A stretch of DNA of 64,000 nt from Orobanche coerulescens (GCA_033398695.1 CM065814.1:16488358-16552357); one strand, 5' to 3'. Shown: positions 43,640 to 55,386, counted from the first letter of the stretch. Notes: generated by a model from the sequence alone, not told the origin. A program made the numbers and translations.

Positions 43640-44329
43640 CTTTCTTCATTGCATAGCACCAGTATCCCATACAGCCTTGTTTCAACAATTTGACAGCTTT
43701 CATCGCCTTGATCATCTTCCCTGAGCTTCCTGATTTCCATCCTTCAAATAGTATTTCGGAACCATCGTCAGTGATCAGCGAGATATTCCTCTTTCAGTAG
43801 TTTACAATAGCTCCATATCGATTAAGCCAATCATCCCCGAGTATCAGGTCGTCTCCTCGCATTTCTATCACAATCAAATTTGAGAGCCACTCTCTGCCTC
43901 TGAATGATACAGGGAAATCTCTAGTTTCTAGGTTTCCAACAATCCTTTCTCCGCTTGGTAAACCCACAAAATAAGGTTCACAATTATGAAAACCAAAAAT
44001 ATTCAAACGATTTACACAAGACAAGGATATAAATGAATGCGTAGCTCCTGTATCGAATAAAATGCTAACGGCTGGGAAAGGATCTGAACAGTACCTGATG
44101 CGACAGCAGCATCCTGATCGTCTGTTCTCCTCATATCGTACAGACGTGGGGGAGCAGATCCGGCACTCGATGTACCCTTTCGGTCCCACTGTCCTCTGCC
44201 TCGTCCGCGGCTAAAATTCTGAGGCATCTGAACACTTTGCTGCGTCTGTTGGATACTGGCTTCTCTCTGAGCTGGCTGTGCTGTACGGGTTCCATTGAAC
44301 TTGGTGGCATCCTTGCAAAATGTCGTACG
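43640..44329 (-). pseudogene. Gypsy-C aspartic protease (broken)
   Basis: [17 protein letters not shown] near 44035-44080 holds an intact D-T-G loop. [17 protein letters not shown] ends at TGA about 43794 (CGA in Gypsy-D). A one-base deletion near 44070 relative to Gypsy-D separates protease from gag in frame. Confidence 0.9.
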
Positions 44330-45373
44330 GTGCCCTTCCTGTCCGCAATCAAAACATGTAACTGGAGTACGCAAACAATCACGCTAAAGGTGGCCTGGGC
44401 GACCACAGTTAAAGCACCTCCTAGCTGTATCCGTCGTGGCTGACACTGTTCCGAAATTCTTTCCGCTCTTAGATGGGTGCAGAGATTTCTTGAAAGAATG
44501 AAAGGATGACTGGGCCTTGCGGGGCCCACTACTCTTGTGCTCTGTAAAACTACCAGAGACTTTCTGCTTCTTGGATTCTGCAAACTTCTCCATTGCTGCT
44601 TCCTTGATTTCGTACGCCAACGCCTTATCCTGGTATTGACGGAGAGTGGTACATTCAAAACCGGACATGTACCTCTGGATTTCTGGTATTATTCTCATAT
44701 CAAAATGGATCATCATTTCTACATCTGTTCTGACCAGATGTCGAACAAATGCCAGCTGCTGGTTAAACGTCTTAATTATGCAGGACACAGTTCGTCGACA
44801 GTTGTGGGAGAAAATTCCCGAACTTTGGCTTCCCTCACGGGACGAGGGCGATCGAGCTTCCATCGTCAATTTAAATTCTGTCCAGTCAGCATCATGATCT
44901 GCAGGCCGGATGGCTTCCCACCACTCGGATGCTTCCCCTATCAGAAAGTACTGAGCAATAGAGGCTCTCCGGTCGTCTTGACAATTAATTCCGGCAAAAA
45001 TTTTCTCCAATTCCTTCAACCAATGGTCCCATGTGGGAGTCTCAGAAAAGCCGTCGAATTTAGGTGGTTGCATCTTTGCCACCTCTTGCAGCCATCGGTC
45101 GCCTCGATTTCCCATGTCTAGGATACCTTGTTGTCGATCTCCCTGTTGTAACCCTACTGCCACCTGCATTCGGTCCACGACCTGGGCGAACTGAGTCATC
45201 TGGTTCACCACCTGACGAAGGATCTCGGGTACAGCAGGTTCTGGTTCATTATTAATGGATCTATGTGGCTCGCCTGAGCTGTGACTGGCCTGATTAGAAG
45301 GCGAAGCTTCTCTTTCGGCATTCCTTCGTCCGCGTCCGCGACCGCGACCACGTCCACGTCCGCCTCTCAACAT
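44330..45373 (-). pseudogene. Gypsy-C gag (broken)
   Basis: The start chosen is the ATG at 45371-45373 (MLRGGRGRGRGRGRG), matching Gypsy-D. The gag core is LKELEKIFAGINCQDDRRAS and GEASEWWEAIRPADHD. The zinc knuckles are CFNCGRPGHL, cut by TAG at 44384, and CFDCGQEGHRTTFC, intact, in the same frame. The segment around 44800 (EARSPSSREGSQ) is locally out of frame compared with Gypsy-A. Confidence 0.9.
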
Positions 45374-45589
45374 ACTGTAAGCATAAATACTCAATATACA
45401 GGAAACAATATCGTTCTAATGTTCGAGTATAAAAAGATACAACATGTACAGAACGAGATACAGTTTAGGAACTTACAACCACCGCTCGCATGAAGACGTA
45501 GGCAGTAAAATGATGTTATTCACGGCCGGTTACCTCAAAAGACATATATGAGCCCTATTTTAACCCAATGGCCAAGATATCCATAATCT

Positions 45590-45604
45590 TAGCTCCGATA
45601 CCAT
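45590..45604 (-). other. Primer binding site, Gypsy-C
   Basis: Minus strand ATGGTATCGGAGCTA, a few bases from the LTR end: iMet-type. Confidence 0.8.
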
Positions 45605-45608
45605 ATTC

Positions 45609-47946
45609 TATAACACCCCCGATATATTCAGGAATATTACAGCGCCGTAAATCCTTTATATAAGAATTTACAAGGCTAAATAAATGAAAAGACAATAACA
45701 GATACTAAATTATGAAAACACTGAAATAAAGTACGACATTTTTGGTTCAATACCGAGAATACAAGTATCCAAATGAAGATTATTAATACATCACTGAAAA
45801 TACAAACATCACAAATTACGACGCACTCGAGTACTTATTTAAAATAACCAACAACAGACAATAAACCCGACCAGAACATCACTCTGCACCCTCGTCGTCA
45901 TGCAGCTCTAGTGGTTGTTTCCTCGCTCTCCTGGATCCTGAACATAAACAAATGTTCACCCCCGAAGGGGTTAGCACAACGATGCTAGTACAAGTACAAT
46001 AATCATACAACAGTGATATAATCAACAATCATCATAAAAAGTTTCTCCAATGAGAAATAACAACACATATCACATCATAATAGTCTCAACATACTGATGG
46101 TATTCCAACGATCCAGTGCACACAGCTATAGATTCCCATGATGATCCCGTCGGACCAACGCATGGTGGAACTACCCGTCCAACGATCCAGCGAACACAGT
46201 TATAGATTCCCATGATGATTCCCGTCGGATCAATGCATGGTGGACATTTAATCACAACGCATGTACATAATACAATCACAATATTACTGACATGATATAA
46301 ACAATTCTAATTAAAGTACTTGCCTCGGTTCGATGACAAGAATAAAGCTTCCACGAATATCAAAATATTCGAAGGTCGTCCCCTTCGATCAATCACGTTG
46401 CTAAGCTCGAACCTTAACAAAAGAAAATAATATTGAATTTGTCTCAAGTCGTACGAACATCTAACAATCCAAATTACGGTCGGAAGTTCACAAAATGTAA
46501 TCTGTCTGGCTTGCCTAACGCACGCTACGTATCCTATATAGCGTACGTTAAGTCTACTCGTTATTGCACGTAAACAACAAAGTCTAGCGTACACTATATA
46601 AGTATCGACAGTCCCTCTCTGATCAGGCGACTGACTTCTCTGATGATTTTAACGTACGTTACGTACCAAACGTTGCGTACGTTAACTAAGCCCGATTCTA
46701 CATAGCTTAGCGTACGCTAAGCGTGCATGGCAGTTTCACTTCTGGGCAGATGACTGTTCTAACGGTGATGAATCTTACGAACTTCTCAGTGATTTACGTA
46801 CGTTACTCGTCTACATATCATAAGCTTATGAATAATCTTACGCGGATTCCATCATCTTTGAATTCAAGGAAATGAATATCATCACAACTTTTATATTCAA
46901 TCTCGATTATCATTCTCATTTGAAGTTCGATGATTTCAGGTTGATGCACTAGATTCCATTACCATTACCACATTCAGACTTCATCTTAAAGGTGAACTAA
47001 CAATCCCAAAGATACAACATAAGATGATTCTTTCTTAAGTCCTTATAACAAAAGTGATATCAACTCCAAGTTTACGATCAATATGGCAACGTTAATCATA
47101 CGGATAATCAACCTCAGAATATTCCTCTCATCATTTGACGTACTAGGATTCCAACTACGATGTTTTCAACGACGATATCATAAGCATAATCATTTCGGCT
47201 TCTAAACATGATGTTTGTTTGAATAATTTATCAATGGAACTCAATATCTTGGTAGCATGATCATCTTATTCTCAAGAACACGAATCTAAGGCTAGATAGA
47301 ATTAACATACCTTAAGATGAAGAAAACACCGAGTCAAAAAGGTAGAATCCAACTCCGGTTGTTTGAATGTCAATCCAATGTGCTTCTCCACTTCAACGAT
47401 CAATCACAAGTGACATCCAATCTCCAATGATCAAGTAGAGGTGGTCTATGTGTTTTTAAGGAAGATATGAGGCTTTATGGTCTCTCAAGAACGAATGACA
47501 AGTGATGGGAATGTAAACCAAGTAAAATGGGGTGCTGTCCCTTTATAACATTTCTGCTCGTATGTTATTTAGCGCACGCTATCACAATATACTTAGCGCA
47601 TGCTAACAAGCATTGACTCCAAATCTGTCCAGGTTCGCCCGCGGGAATCTTATCCGGACCCATGTTCGGCTGGCGCATGTGCTAGCCACCTACCCCAATA
47701 ATTGACTGCCTAACGCACGCAATTCTTCATTCGTAGCGTGCGCTAGTTTTAGCCGATAATGCACGTTAAGCTACATTCTTAACGTGCGTTATCACGAGTT
47801 TGCATGAGAAAATTTGCATATTGTTATACTCATGTACAAGGATACAAGTATAGGAAATATCATACTCCAAGTATCGAGATCACAATTCCGAATAATACAG
47901 GGTTCAAATACAGATGAAATACACAATAATAAATCCGGATATTATA
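45609..47946 (-). repeat. Gypsy-C 5' LTR
   Basis: 2338 bp. Both termini have decayed by one transition each (TATA instead of TACA at the 3' end and TATA for TACA at the 5' end, in element orientation). It has a GC-type leader donor at 46323, the UUCG hairpin at 45958-45971 and palindromes at 46510-46720 and 47570-47790. Confidence 0.95.
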
Positions 47947-47951
47947 TGTAT

Positions 47952-48215
47952 GACGTATACTTTGACATATAGAGTGCCTGTCTTCACTAAGGATTACTGG
48001 AAGCACACATTATAGGTATGCTAATGAGATTAGTATATTCGAACACGACTCGCCTCGATTCGGTCACATAGATATCACTCAGGGATTCTCAATGACTGAA
48101 TCGAAAGGTTGTGATAGGTATACGTGGACCTTTGACTTGAGGTTTCAGTAGGATATGTGCTTGTGACATTAAGTTAGTCACTAGAGTAGTTCGATCTAAT
48201 CGCCGGTTCGTGGGG
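47952..48215 (-). repeat. Inverted duplication, right arm, distal part
   Basis: Continues the arm after Gypsy-C: reverse complement of about 34482-34755. Beyond 48215 a 28-bp stretch is unmatched, then ACTTTGCCC-type sequence matches again briefly. Confidence 0.85.
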
Positions 48216-49209
48216 TCAACTTCGAAATGCAACTTAGTGGGCAAAGTAGCCGTCTCTACTGAAAATCAAGATATGATTCTTTCTCCTGCTAATGAGCAGG
48301 TAAATATCCTATGCGGTTAATGGAAAATGAGATCATAAGTCTTTGGCCAAAGCATTTAGAGCTAGTTGTATTTGATACACAAAAGCTCGGTTAATTTGCA
48401 CTAGCGATTATGTCGGCTAGTGCTTCTTTCGTCAAGGTGATTGTGCTGGGTGCAGCTTCTTCTCAGGGGTGATGGGTGTTTTTTCTGATTCCCCGCCCGC
48501 AGCCGCTAGTTGCTCCTCCAAATTCGTAGCCACTAGTTCTCTGATTTTCTTCTGGACTGTCTCTTCCGTCATTGTTAATCTCACGTCTCAACTCTGGTGT
48601 GACTCGATGTCACCGTTCCCACAGACGGTGTAGCTTGATGAAACCGAGCCGATCGGTCACCAAGAACCGGGTTAATCTCAGAAGTTTATCTAAGAAAACT
48701 CAGATATGTGAAGTGCTTCCCTCTCTAAATGCTTCTGTCTCTCAATATTTCTCTCTAAATGCTTCTCTCTCTCTCAATGTTTCTCTCTCTAAATGTTTCT
48801 AATTTTTTGGGCAAATCCCCGAATATGTGGTGATTTTGGCTGCGGCTATCAATCCCTAGATTTCCACGATTTTGTCAGATAGGTAAAATCCTAGCCTTTC
48901 AGGGGTCTTATCTTTATGAGCCCCTTCCCAGTTCGGGGTAGGGTCGTGTAAGTCAGACTCTTTCATGAGGGGGGCTCTCTTTGTCGGGACATTCCTCTCT
49001 TGACAAGAGGTTTGTTAGTCTTCGTCGATATTCGCATAGTCTATCGAGCTCCGGGTAAGATCAGTCAGGTCGGGCTCCTTTTGTCAGGGCTCCCCTTTTT
49101 ACCTAGAGGTTGGTAGGTTTGCCAGTTCTTGGGCTCCTTAGACCGGATTTTTGGGAGGTTTACATTTATCGTCCTATCATTACGTATTCAAATTCAGTAT
49201 AGTGTAATA
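48216..49209. other. Unassigned repeat-like sequence
   Basis: No coding domain recognised. A run of TTTCTCTCTCTAAATGC-like units lies at about 48715-48800. 48950-49140 contains two related CTCCTTTTGTCAGGGCTCC-like stretches. Probably further retrotransposon UTR sequence. Confidence 0.4.
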
Positions 49210-49926
49210 TTTTTAGTTTTATTTATGAATTTTGTTTTAAGACCCTTGATTGGAGTTTGCACGATATCATGCGTACTCAAAAAACCAAAAGCATATAATA
49301 AACCATTTGGCGGCCAATGTTATTATATTTGGTGGCAATATTTATCAAATATTACCTGTCATTTCGAAGGATATGAGACAAGATATCGTTCATGCAATGA
49401 TAAATGCCAAATTGCTCAATGATGTGGATAGTTTGTGATATTCTTACGTTGGATGTCATCGATTGATGCTGAGACTTTGGGTGGTGATAATAGTGGTGAG
49501 GTTAAAGTTGAGATCCTTAGTGATGTTTTGATAACTTAATGTAATGATTATATTCGTTCTAGTATCGATGCGACATATCCTTCATTTTTTGATCATATTG
49601 GAGATTTATCGTATTTGCAAGGAAGGGCAACATTGGCACCCACGTTAAATGAAGTTGATCGTATTAGTGAGTATATGGTGTCCATCTTTGATACAGAAGA
49701 AAAAAGTTTATCTCGGTGCATATTCAATTGCTATTATGGATCGAGGGGTAAGTGCGTCTGAGCAAATGCATTTTATAGAGTATTTGAATAATATAAAATT
49801 TTTTGGTGCACCGAACCATCAATTGAAATTCAAGGTTTATATTCTGAATCTTATATTTTTATCTATTGAAATTAATTTATATTTACGAATATTGCTTTCT
49901 ATTTTAATGCTGAATAGTATATTATT

Positions 49927-49980
<54 letters not shown>

Positions 49981-50162
49981 TGCGCGTGCGCGTGCGCGTG
50001 TATGAGTGTGTGTATATATATGTTTTTTGTTTTTGTTGTTTATATATTTTTATTTGTTGTGATGGATTTATGTATTTATGTGAATCAGAATTAGTTATTA
50101 ATTTTTTGAAGCTTGGTGTTCTAGTATTATTGTTATGGAACATTGGTGATACATCTGTCTAG
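49210..50162 (+). pseudogene. Helitron helicase (PIF1-like) relic
   Basis: Fragments match the PIF1-type helicase of plant Helitrons: FGGNIYQILPVISKDMRQDI (about 49340-49385; the usual form is FGGDFRQILPV), then VKVEILSDVLIT, YPSFFDHIGDLSYLQGRATL and APTLNEVDRISEYMVSI (about 49505-49690). After an interruption, LKLGVLVLLLWNIGD (about 50107-50152) corresponds to the LKVGVPVMLLRNID end. Several frames, stops and a 250-bp insertion with a microsatellite show heavy decay. The Rep domain and Helitron termini were not found. Confidence 0.8.
49928..50020. repeat. Compound TA/TG/CG microsatellite
   Basis: (TA)n then (TG)n with CG interruptions, about 90 bp, inside the Helitron relic. The open frames here are artefacts of the repeat. 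Confidence 0.9.
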
Positions 50163-50570
50163 AGGTCCCGAGGTGCTCAATTTTGTCTGCATAGGGTAAA
50201 TTTTTTTAAATTTTTTTTCTACTAGGGTGCAACTACAAAAAAATATTTGTGCAACTACGGGTTATATACACAATAATTAGTATTCCGTATTCACAACTCA
50301 CAAGCCCAAAATTTATACTAAAGTTAAACTACTAGTAGCCCAAAATCACAACACTAGCCTAAATTGGAAAAAGGAAAAAAAAGATACATGTAAGTTCTAC
50401 AAAAATTTGTACTGAATCGCTTTCAAAAAATGTGTCAATTTTAAATTATAAGTTCTACACAAATTTATTATATTTAATGCACTACTAATTTTATTTTATT
50501 TTTATGTTATTATTATTGACCGAAAAAAAAAAATTCCGTGCCACTCCAATCCTGTGTCCGCCCCTGCATA

Positions 50571-50617
50571 CACACACAGGCACACACAGACACAGACACA
50601 CACAAAACACACACGAA
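50571..50617. repeat. (CA)n-rich microsatellite
   Basis: About 47 bp of CA with AG interruptions, right after GTCCGCCCCTG, a sequence like the right end of the hAT at 31061-31071. Confidence 0.8.
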
Positions 50618-50797
50618 TATCCGAAGTGTATATCCGAAGCGTCAAACAGCATTTCAAATTTTAACAGTGAAATTAACTTCTGAGCCAGCTCAAGTTTGAT
50701 GCTGATCATTAATTATTTTTTTTGTGTTCTCAGTGGAACTAAGAAAACTTGGAGCCGTACATTTAGCCACTGTTTTTGGAGTACAAGAAGAGGGAAA

Positions 50798-50888
50798 ATG
50801 GCTAATAAGCACTTGTTCTTTCTGCTTGCAACTGTTTATTGGGCAATTATGGGACTCCACTCTTGGGCAATCACCGATAAATTAGAAG
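50798..50888 (+). pseudogene. LRR receptor gene, signal-peptide exon
   Basis: The ATG at 50798 opens MANKHLFFLLATVYWAIMGL, a signal peptide with a hydrophobic core. HSWAITDKLEG then runs into a GTAATA donor. The position, about 1.5 kb upstream of the LRR exons on the same strand, and the ITD motif after the signal peptide fit the first exon of a STRUBBELIG-family receptor. The exon linking it to the LRRs (the DPC-containing N-terminal domain) was not found, so the link is inferred. Confidence 0.55.
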
Positions 50889-52415
50889 GTAATAAGTCTT
50901 TATTTTGTTTAATTTGCTTTCTTCGTTTTTTTTTATCATTATGAAGAATATATCTGGATTCCTGTTATATGTTAGTGGCTGCTTATTTGAATAATTTCTG
51001 ATGATATCGAGTGCAAATCTGCCATTGATGACTATACTCTACTGCGCCTTTTATTTAAATGTGAATGAGCAGTGGAAAAACATGAGCCATTTCTTCTCAA
51101 GCTGTTGATGATAAGCAAAGTGATAAGCAAAGATTTGAAATGGGAATTGAGTACATCCTATACATGTATTATAAATTTTCCAAGAATTGGTGTTGCTTTA
51201 TAATGCATATAAAATAGAACCTTGGTTTATAAAAGCCTATTGGCTAGTGATTGCGAGTCCCCTATTGGTTAGTGATTGCGAGTCCCCATAGCCGCTAGCT
51301 TTTTTCATCGTGAGGCTCTTGAAGACCCTCGAAATCTCTTAAGAGAAGGTTTTCAAAATACTTTTCTCGGAATGGGTTTTGGAGCTTGTTTTTTGTGTTT
51401 TGCCGAAGACTACAGCTTAGCTTACCTACAAATAGATAAATAAGTACTAAATATATTATGTATTATATTTAATAAAATAAAATTAAAAACAACTTCGAGG
51501 TTTCAATTTTCCCACTAATTTCACTGTCACTCAATTGATATGATAAAACTTGGTGTATATTTGCTAGTGAGTTGAAACCATATAATAGACAACATGATGT
51601 TTTGGTTTTATTGTTATTATTTAAATGACTCATATTTAACTCAGAATATTATACAGTTCAAGCTCTCCACGATCTGTCCAGGTTCCTAAACAGCCATATT
51701 GATGGAGATTAGATTGTATTTATATTATTATTTATATCCTATTGTTTAGGGTTTTAATTATGTTTTAATTAGTTGTTAATGGGTCGGGCTTTTAGGGCTT
51801 ACAAGTCTAAAACTCTAGTTTATCGGTTATAAATAGGAGTCTTATGATCATTGTAAGGGAGCTTTGGAATGAAATTGAATTATATCGGGTTTTATCCCTT
51901 TCTCGTGCTTTTATCGTTGTTCTTCCGGCATTCATGTTGAATCAACGGAATTAAACGTTAACCACATTTGTGTATTCATCCGGATATTCTAAGAATCAAC
52001 GGATATTTACGTATTATATCACGCTTTTGTTGCATCACATATGCAGCTGAAAAATCGAAAATTAGGGGACCCTTGTAGAAAAGCTTGGTTTGGACCTTCT
52101 GTAATCAACCTGTAATGCTTCATTATGCATTGGAATAAAAAATAATTATATAAATTACCCCCAAGGTTTACCCTAATTACCAAAAAAAAAGAAACAATTC
52201 TCTCCTTGAAATTTGTTTCTATTTTACAAATTACAACCTCAAGAAGGAGATGCACTATGCGGTTGTTGTGATTGGATTTTTTTTTTTTAATTTGGCTAAA
52301 CTCTGGGATAGTCTTGTAACTTTTTGCTAATGTTAGTATGATATAATAAGTTCATCTTTTGAACTTAGTAGTTACTATAATACTGATAAGTAACTTGTTA
52401 TATGTTTCTTTTCAG
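50889..52415. other. Intronic or repeat sequence inside the LRR gene remnant
   Basis: No exon was confidently placed. At about 51690-51938 lies an LTR-like repeat with GGTTATAAATA and an end at GGCATTCA, shared with the spacer at 36405-36554. The stretch 51946-52310 is unassigned. Confidence 0.5.
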
Positions 52416-52980
52416 GAAACTTCATGGGCTGGGACTCACTGGAAATCTAGGGGTTCAGCTCTCCAATCTAAATAGTGTGAAGCTATCTGTAAGAAAAAAA
52501 ATATAGTCACAAACTAGGTTTTGTAATCATCTCTTTGGGCAACTCAGTATTCATGATTCTTGAGTATTGTATGTGGTAGGCCATTGTAACCTATTTTCAA
52601 TGTTTTGAGTTATCATTTTTTTTTTCAGGGACCTTACTTCAAATAACATTGAGGGCTTAATCCCCTAACATTAACATATTACTCTTTAGCTTCTAGGTCT
52701 CTTAATAACCAATGCCAACTGCAAATTTTTTACAGTAATATTTCAATTAATACAGAAACTTAACTGAGAACAAGTTTAGTCAAAGATTTCCATACTCCTT
52801 AGAGAAGATGAAAGACCTCCGGCTTCCGTAAGTATATATTACTTTCTACTTTTGTGAACAATTGCGAGGATCCTCGAAATTGAATACCTATATTAATCAG
52901 CTGTGCTAATTTTTCTTTTTTTGTGATTCTAACTCATACTATACTTGCAGGAACCTAAGCCACAACTTCTTAACTGGATA
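52416..52980 (+). pseudogene. STRUBBELIG-receptor-family-like LRR exons
   Basis: Four successive small exons, one LRR each, as in SRF receptor kinase genes. 52416-52488: KLHGLGLTGNLGVQLSNLNS. 52629-about 52690: DLTSNNIEGLIP then stops. 52756-52827 (exactly 72 nt): NLTENKFSQRFPYSLEKMKD. 52951-52980: NLSHNFLTGY, where Gypsy-D begins. Acceptors (TTCAG, TTTTCAG, TACAG, TTGCAG) and donors (GTAAG, GTAAGT) are present. The stops in the second exon and a phase mismatch between the first two mark a pseudogene. No later LRR, transmembrane or kinase exon follows Gypsy-D. Confidence 0.82.
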
Positions 52981-53135
52981 TCTAATATCCGGATTTATTA
53001 TTGTGTATTTCATCTGTAGTTGAACCCTGTATTATTCGGAATTGTGATCTCGATAATTGGAGTATGATATTTCTCACATTGGTATCTTTGTACATAAGTA
53101 TATCGTCATGCAAAATTTCTCATGCGAACTCGTGA

Positions 53136-53360
53136 TAGCGCACGCTAAGAATGTAGCTTGACGCGCACTATCAGCTACAACTAGCGCACGCTACGAATGT
53201 AGGATCTGCGTGCGCTAGGCAGTCAATTATTGAGCTAGGCGGCTAGCACATGTGCCAGCCGGGACATGGGTCTGGATAAGATTCCCGCGGACGAACCTGG
53301 ACAGATTTGGAGTCAACGCTTATTAGCATGCGCTAAGAATTGTATAGTAGCGTGCGCTAA
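53136..53360 (+). promoter_or_regulatory. Palindrome array upstream of Gypsy-D promoter
   Basis: TAGCGCACGCTA-type 12-mers at 53136, 53159, 53182, 53206, about 53324 and about 53348, ending shortly before TTTATTTAAAG near 53382, the probable TATA-like element. The 3' LTR repeats the arrangement. Confidence 0.8.
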
Positions 53361-54627
53361 TCAGCCAATGTGCAGAAACTTTATTTAAAGGACAACACTC
53401 AATTTCTACTTATTTCCCTTTATTTGTTCTTCGTTCCTTGGAAGTCCAGAGAGCCTTTCCTACTCCTTAAACACATACAAATTCGCCTTACTTGATCATT
53501 AAATATTAAAGAGTGCTTATACTTGATCATTGAAGAAGAATTCACTTTGAAGTGACACTCAAGCAATCGAAGCTGGATTCTACCTTTTTGGATCAGTGAT
53601 TTCTTCATTAAAGATATGTTAATTCTATCTCCAACTTTAGATTCGTGTTATGAAGAATAAGATGATCATGCTAGCAAGATATTGAGTTCCATTGGTGAAT
53701 TATTCAACAAATATGATGTTTAGAAGATTGGAATAATTATACTTATGATATTGTCGTTGGAACTCGTAGTTGGAATCCTAGTACGTCAAATGATGAGAGG
53801 AACATTCTGAAGTTGACTATCCGTATGATTTATGTTGTCTTATTGATCATAAAATTGGAAGTGATATCACTTTTGGTTATAAGGACTTAAGGAAAGAATC
53901 ATCTTAGGAAGTATCCTTTCGTATAAGTTGGAATTGTTAGTTCACCTTCAAGATGAAGTCTGAATGTGAATAATGATAATAGAATCTAGTGCACCAACCG
54001 GAGATCACCGAAATTCGCATGAGAATGATAATCAAGTTCGAATATAAGAGTTGTGATGATATTCTTTTCCTTGAAACTCAAAGATGATTGGATCCGTAAG
54101 ATCATTCATAAGTTTATGAACATAACATGTAGTCGGGTAACACACGTTAATCACTGAGGAATTCGTAAGTTTCATCACCGTTAGAACAAGTCTGCTGCCC
54201 AACAGTGAACTGCCATGCACGTTTAGCGTGCGCTAAGCTATGTGAATTAACGTACGCTAACAGGCATATTTAGCGTACGCTACGATTGAAACTTAGCGTG
54301 CGTTAAGTCATCAGGCGAGTCATTCGGCTGATCAGTGAGGTACTGACCGTGCATGGTTAGCGTACGCTAGGCTGTGTGTAATTGCGTGCGCTAACGAGTA
54401 GCCTTAACGTGCGCTACATAGGATGCGTAGCGTGCGTTAAGCAAACCAGACAGATTTCTTTTAAGAACTTCCGACCGTATTTTGGATTATTAGATGTTCG
54501 TTCGACGTGAGATGAATTCTATATTATTTCTTTTGTTAAGGTTCAAGCTTGCTACGTGATTGATCGAAGGGGCGACCTTCGAGTATTTCATTTTTCGTGG
54601 AAGTATTGTTCTTGTCTTCGAATCGAG

Positions 54628-55036
54628 GCAAGTACCTTAATTGTTTTATATTGTGATGTTATACATATTGTCGTGCATATATGTCGTTGTTGTATGTCCA
54701 CCCCGTGTTGGTCCGACGGGATCATCGGGGGATCTATGCTAGCGTGCGCTGGATCATCGGACAGGTTTTTCCACCTCGGGTTGGTTTGACGGAATCATCG
54801 GGGGGTCTAGGCAGTGAACGCTGGATCATTGGAATTACCATGTGTATGTTGTGATAGCATGTTGTGATTATCATGTGTGTATGTTATTATTGAGTTTCTC
54901 GCAGGAGAAGACTCGTGGTTCTTTTGTCATTTATGTTATTATTATTCTTCGTGAGATATTGAATAATATGTTGTGGTACTTGTACTAGCAATCGTTGTGC
55001 TAACCCCTTCGGGGGTGAACATTTATTTATGTTCAG
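54628..55036 (+). other. Candidate GC-AG leader intron, Gypsy-D 5' LTR
   Basis: Donor CGAG|GCAAGTAC, branch-like GCTAAC at 55000-55004 merging into ACCCC-UUCG-GGGGU at 55003-55016, acceptor TATGTTCAG ending at 55036. The 3' LTR has the same at 61944-62339. Confidence 0.6.
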
Positions 55037-55372
55037 GATCCAGGAGAGCAGGGAAACAACCACTGGAGTTGCATGACGACGAGGGTGCAGAGTGATGTTC
55101 CGACCGGGTTTATTTGTCTGTTGTTTGTACTGTTTTAATAAGTACTCGAGTACGTAGTCGTTTATGATGATTTGGATTTGGTGATGTATTAATACTTTTC
55201 CGTTGAACATTCGTATTTTCAGTATTTGGTCAGAACTGTTGTATCTTAATTCCGTTATTTTCATATGTTGGTACCTGTTAATGTCTTTTCAATTCTTCAG
55301 CCTTGTAAATCCTTATGTAAAGGATTTACGGCGCTGTAATATTCCTGAATATATCGGGGGTGTTACAGAATA

Positions 55373-55386
55373 TGGTATCGCTGCTA
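55373..55386 (+). other. Primer binding site, Gypsy-D
   Basis: TGGTATCGCTGC, five bases after the LTR end. It matches the iMet PBS in its first eight bases and is degraded after that. Confidence 0.7.

Larger units (their letters stand above)
38224..47946 (-). mobile_element. Gypsy-C, complete Ty3/gypsy retrotransposon
   Basis: 9723 bp with LTRs at 38224-40676 and 45609-47946 and a perfect 5-bp TSD TGTAT (38219-38223 and 47947-47951). On the minus strand the order is LTR, PBS, gag, PR, RT/RH, INT, PPT, LTR. It belongs to the same family as Gypsy-D: the two can be aligned throughout. It is inserted in the right arm of the inverted duplication. Stops and frameshifts disable every domain. Confidence 0.97.
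52981..55367 (+). repeat. Gypsy-D 5' LTR
   Basis: 2387 bp. Palindromes in the first cluster start at 53136, 53159, 53182 and 53206 (steps of 23, 23, 24), and more lie at 53325-53360. A second cluster lies at 54216-54442. The leader intron candidate is at 54628-55036 with the UUCG hairpin at 55003-55016. Confidence 0.95.

Noticed and set aside
34482..48215. A foldback (long-TIR) DNA transposon
   Set aside because: The arms contain a complete LTR plus flank of a Gypsy element, and no target duplication was seen at the outer ends. A segmental inverted duplication explains it better.
48572..48802. 76-codon frame with NASLSLNVSLS repeats
   Set aside because: It is translation of a CTCTCTAAATG-type simple repeat.
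49649..50005. 118-codon frame ending in Cys-Val repeats
   Set aside because: Its first half is the Helitron relic in one frame and its second half is the TG microsatellite.
50201..50580. Second decayed hAT element ending in GTCCGCCCCTG
   Set aside because: The right end resembles the hAT at 30187-31071, but no matching left end or 8-bp duplication was found, so it is not listed as an element.
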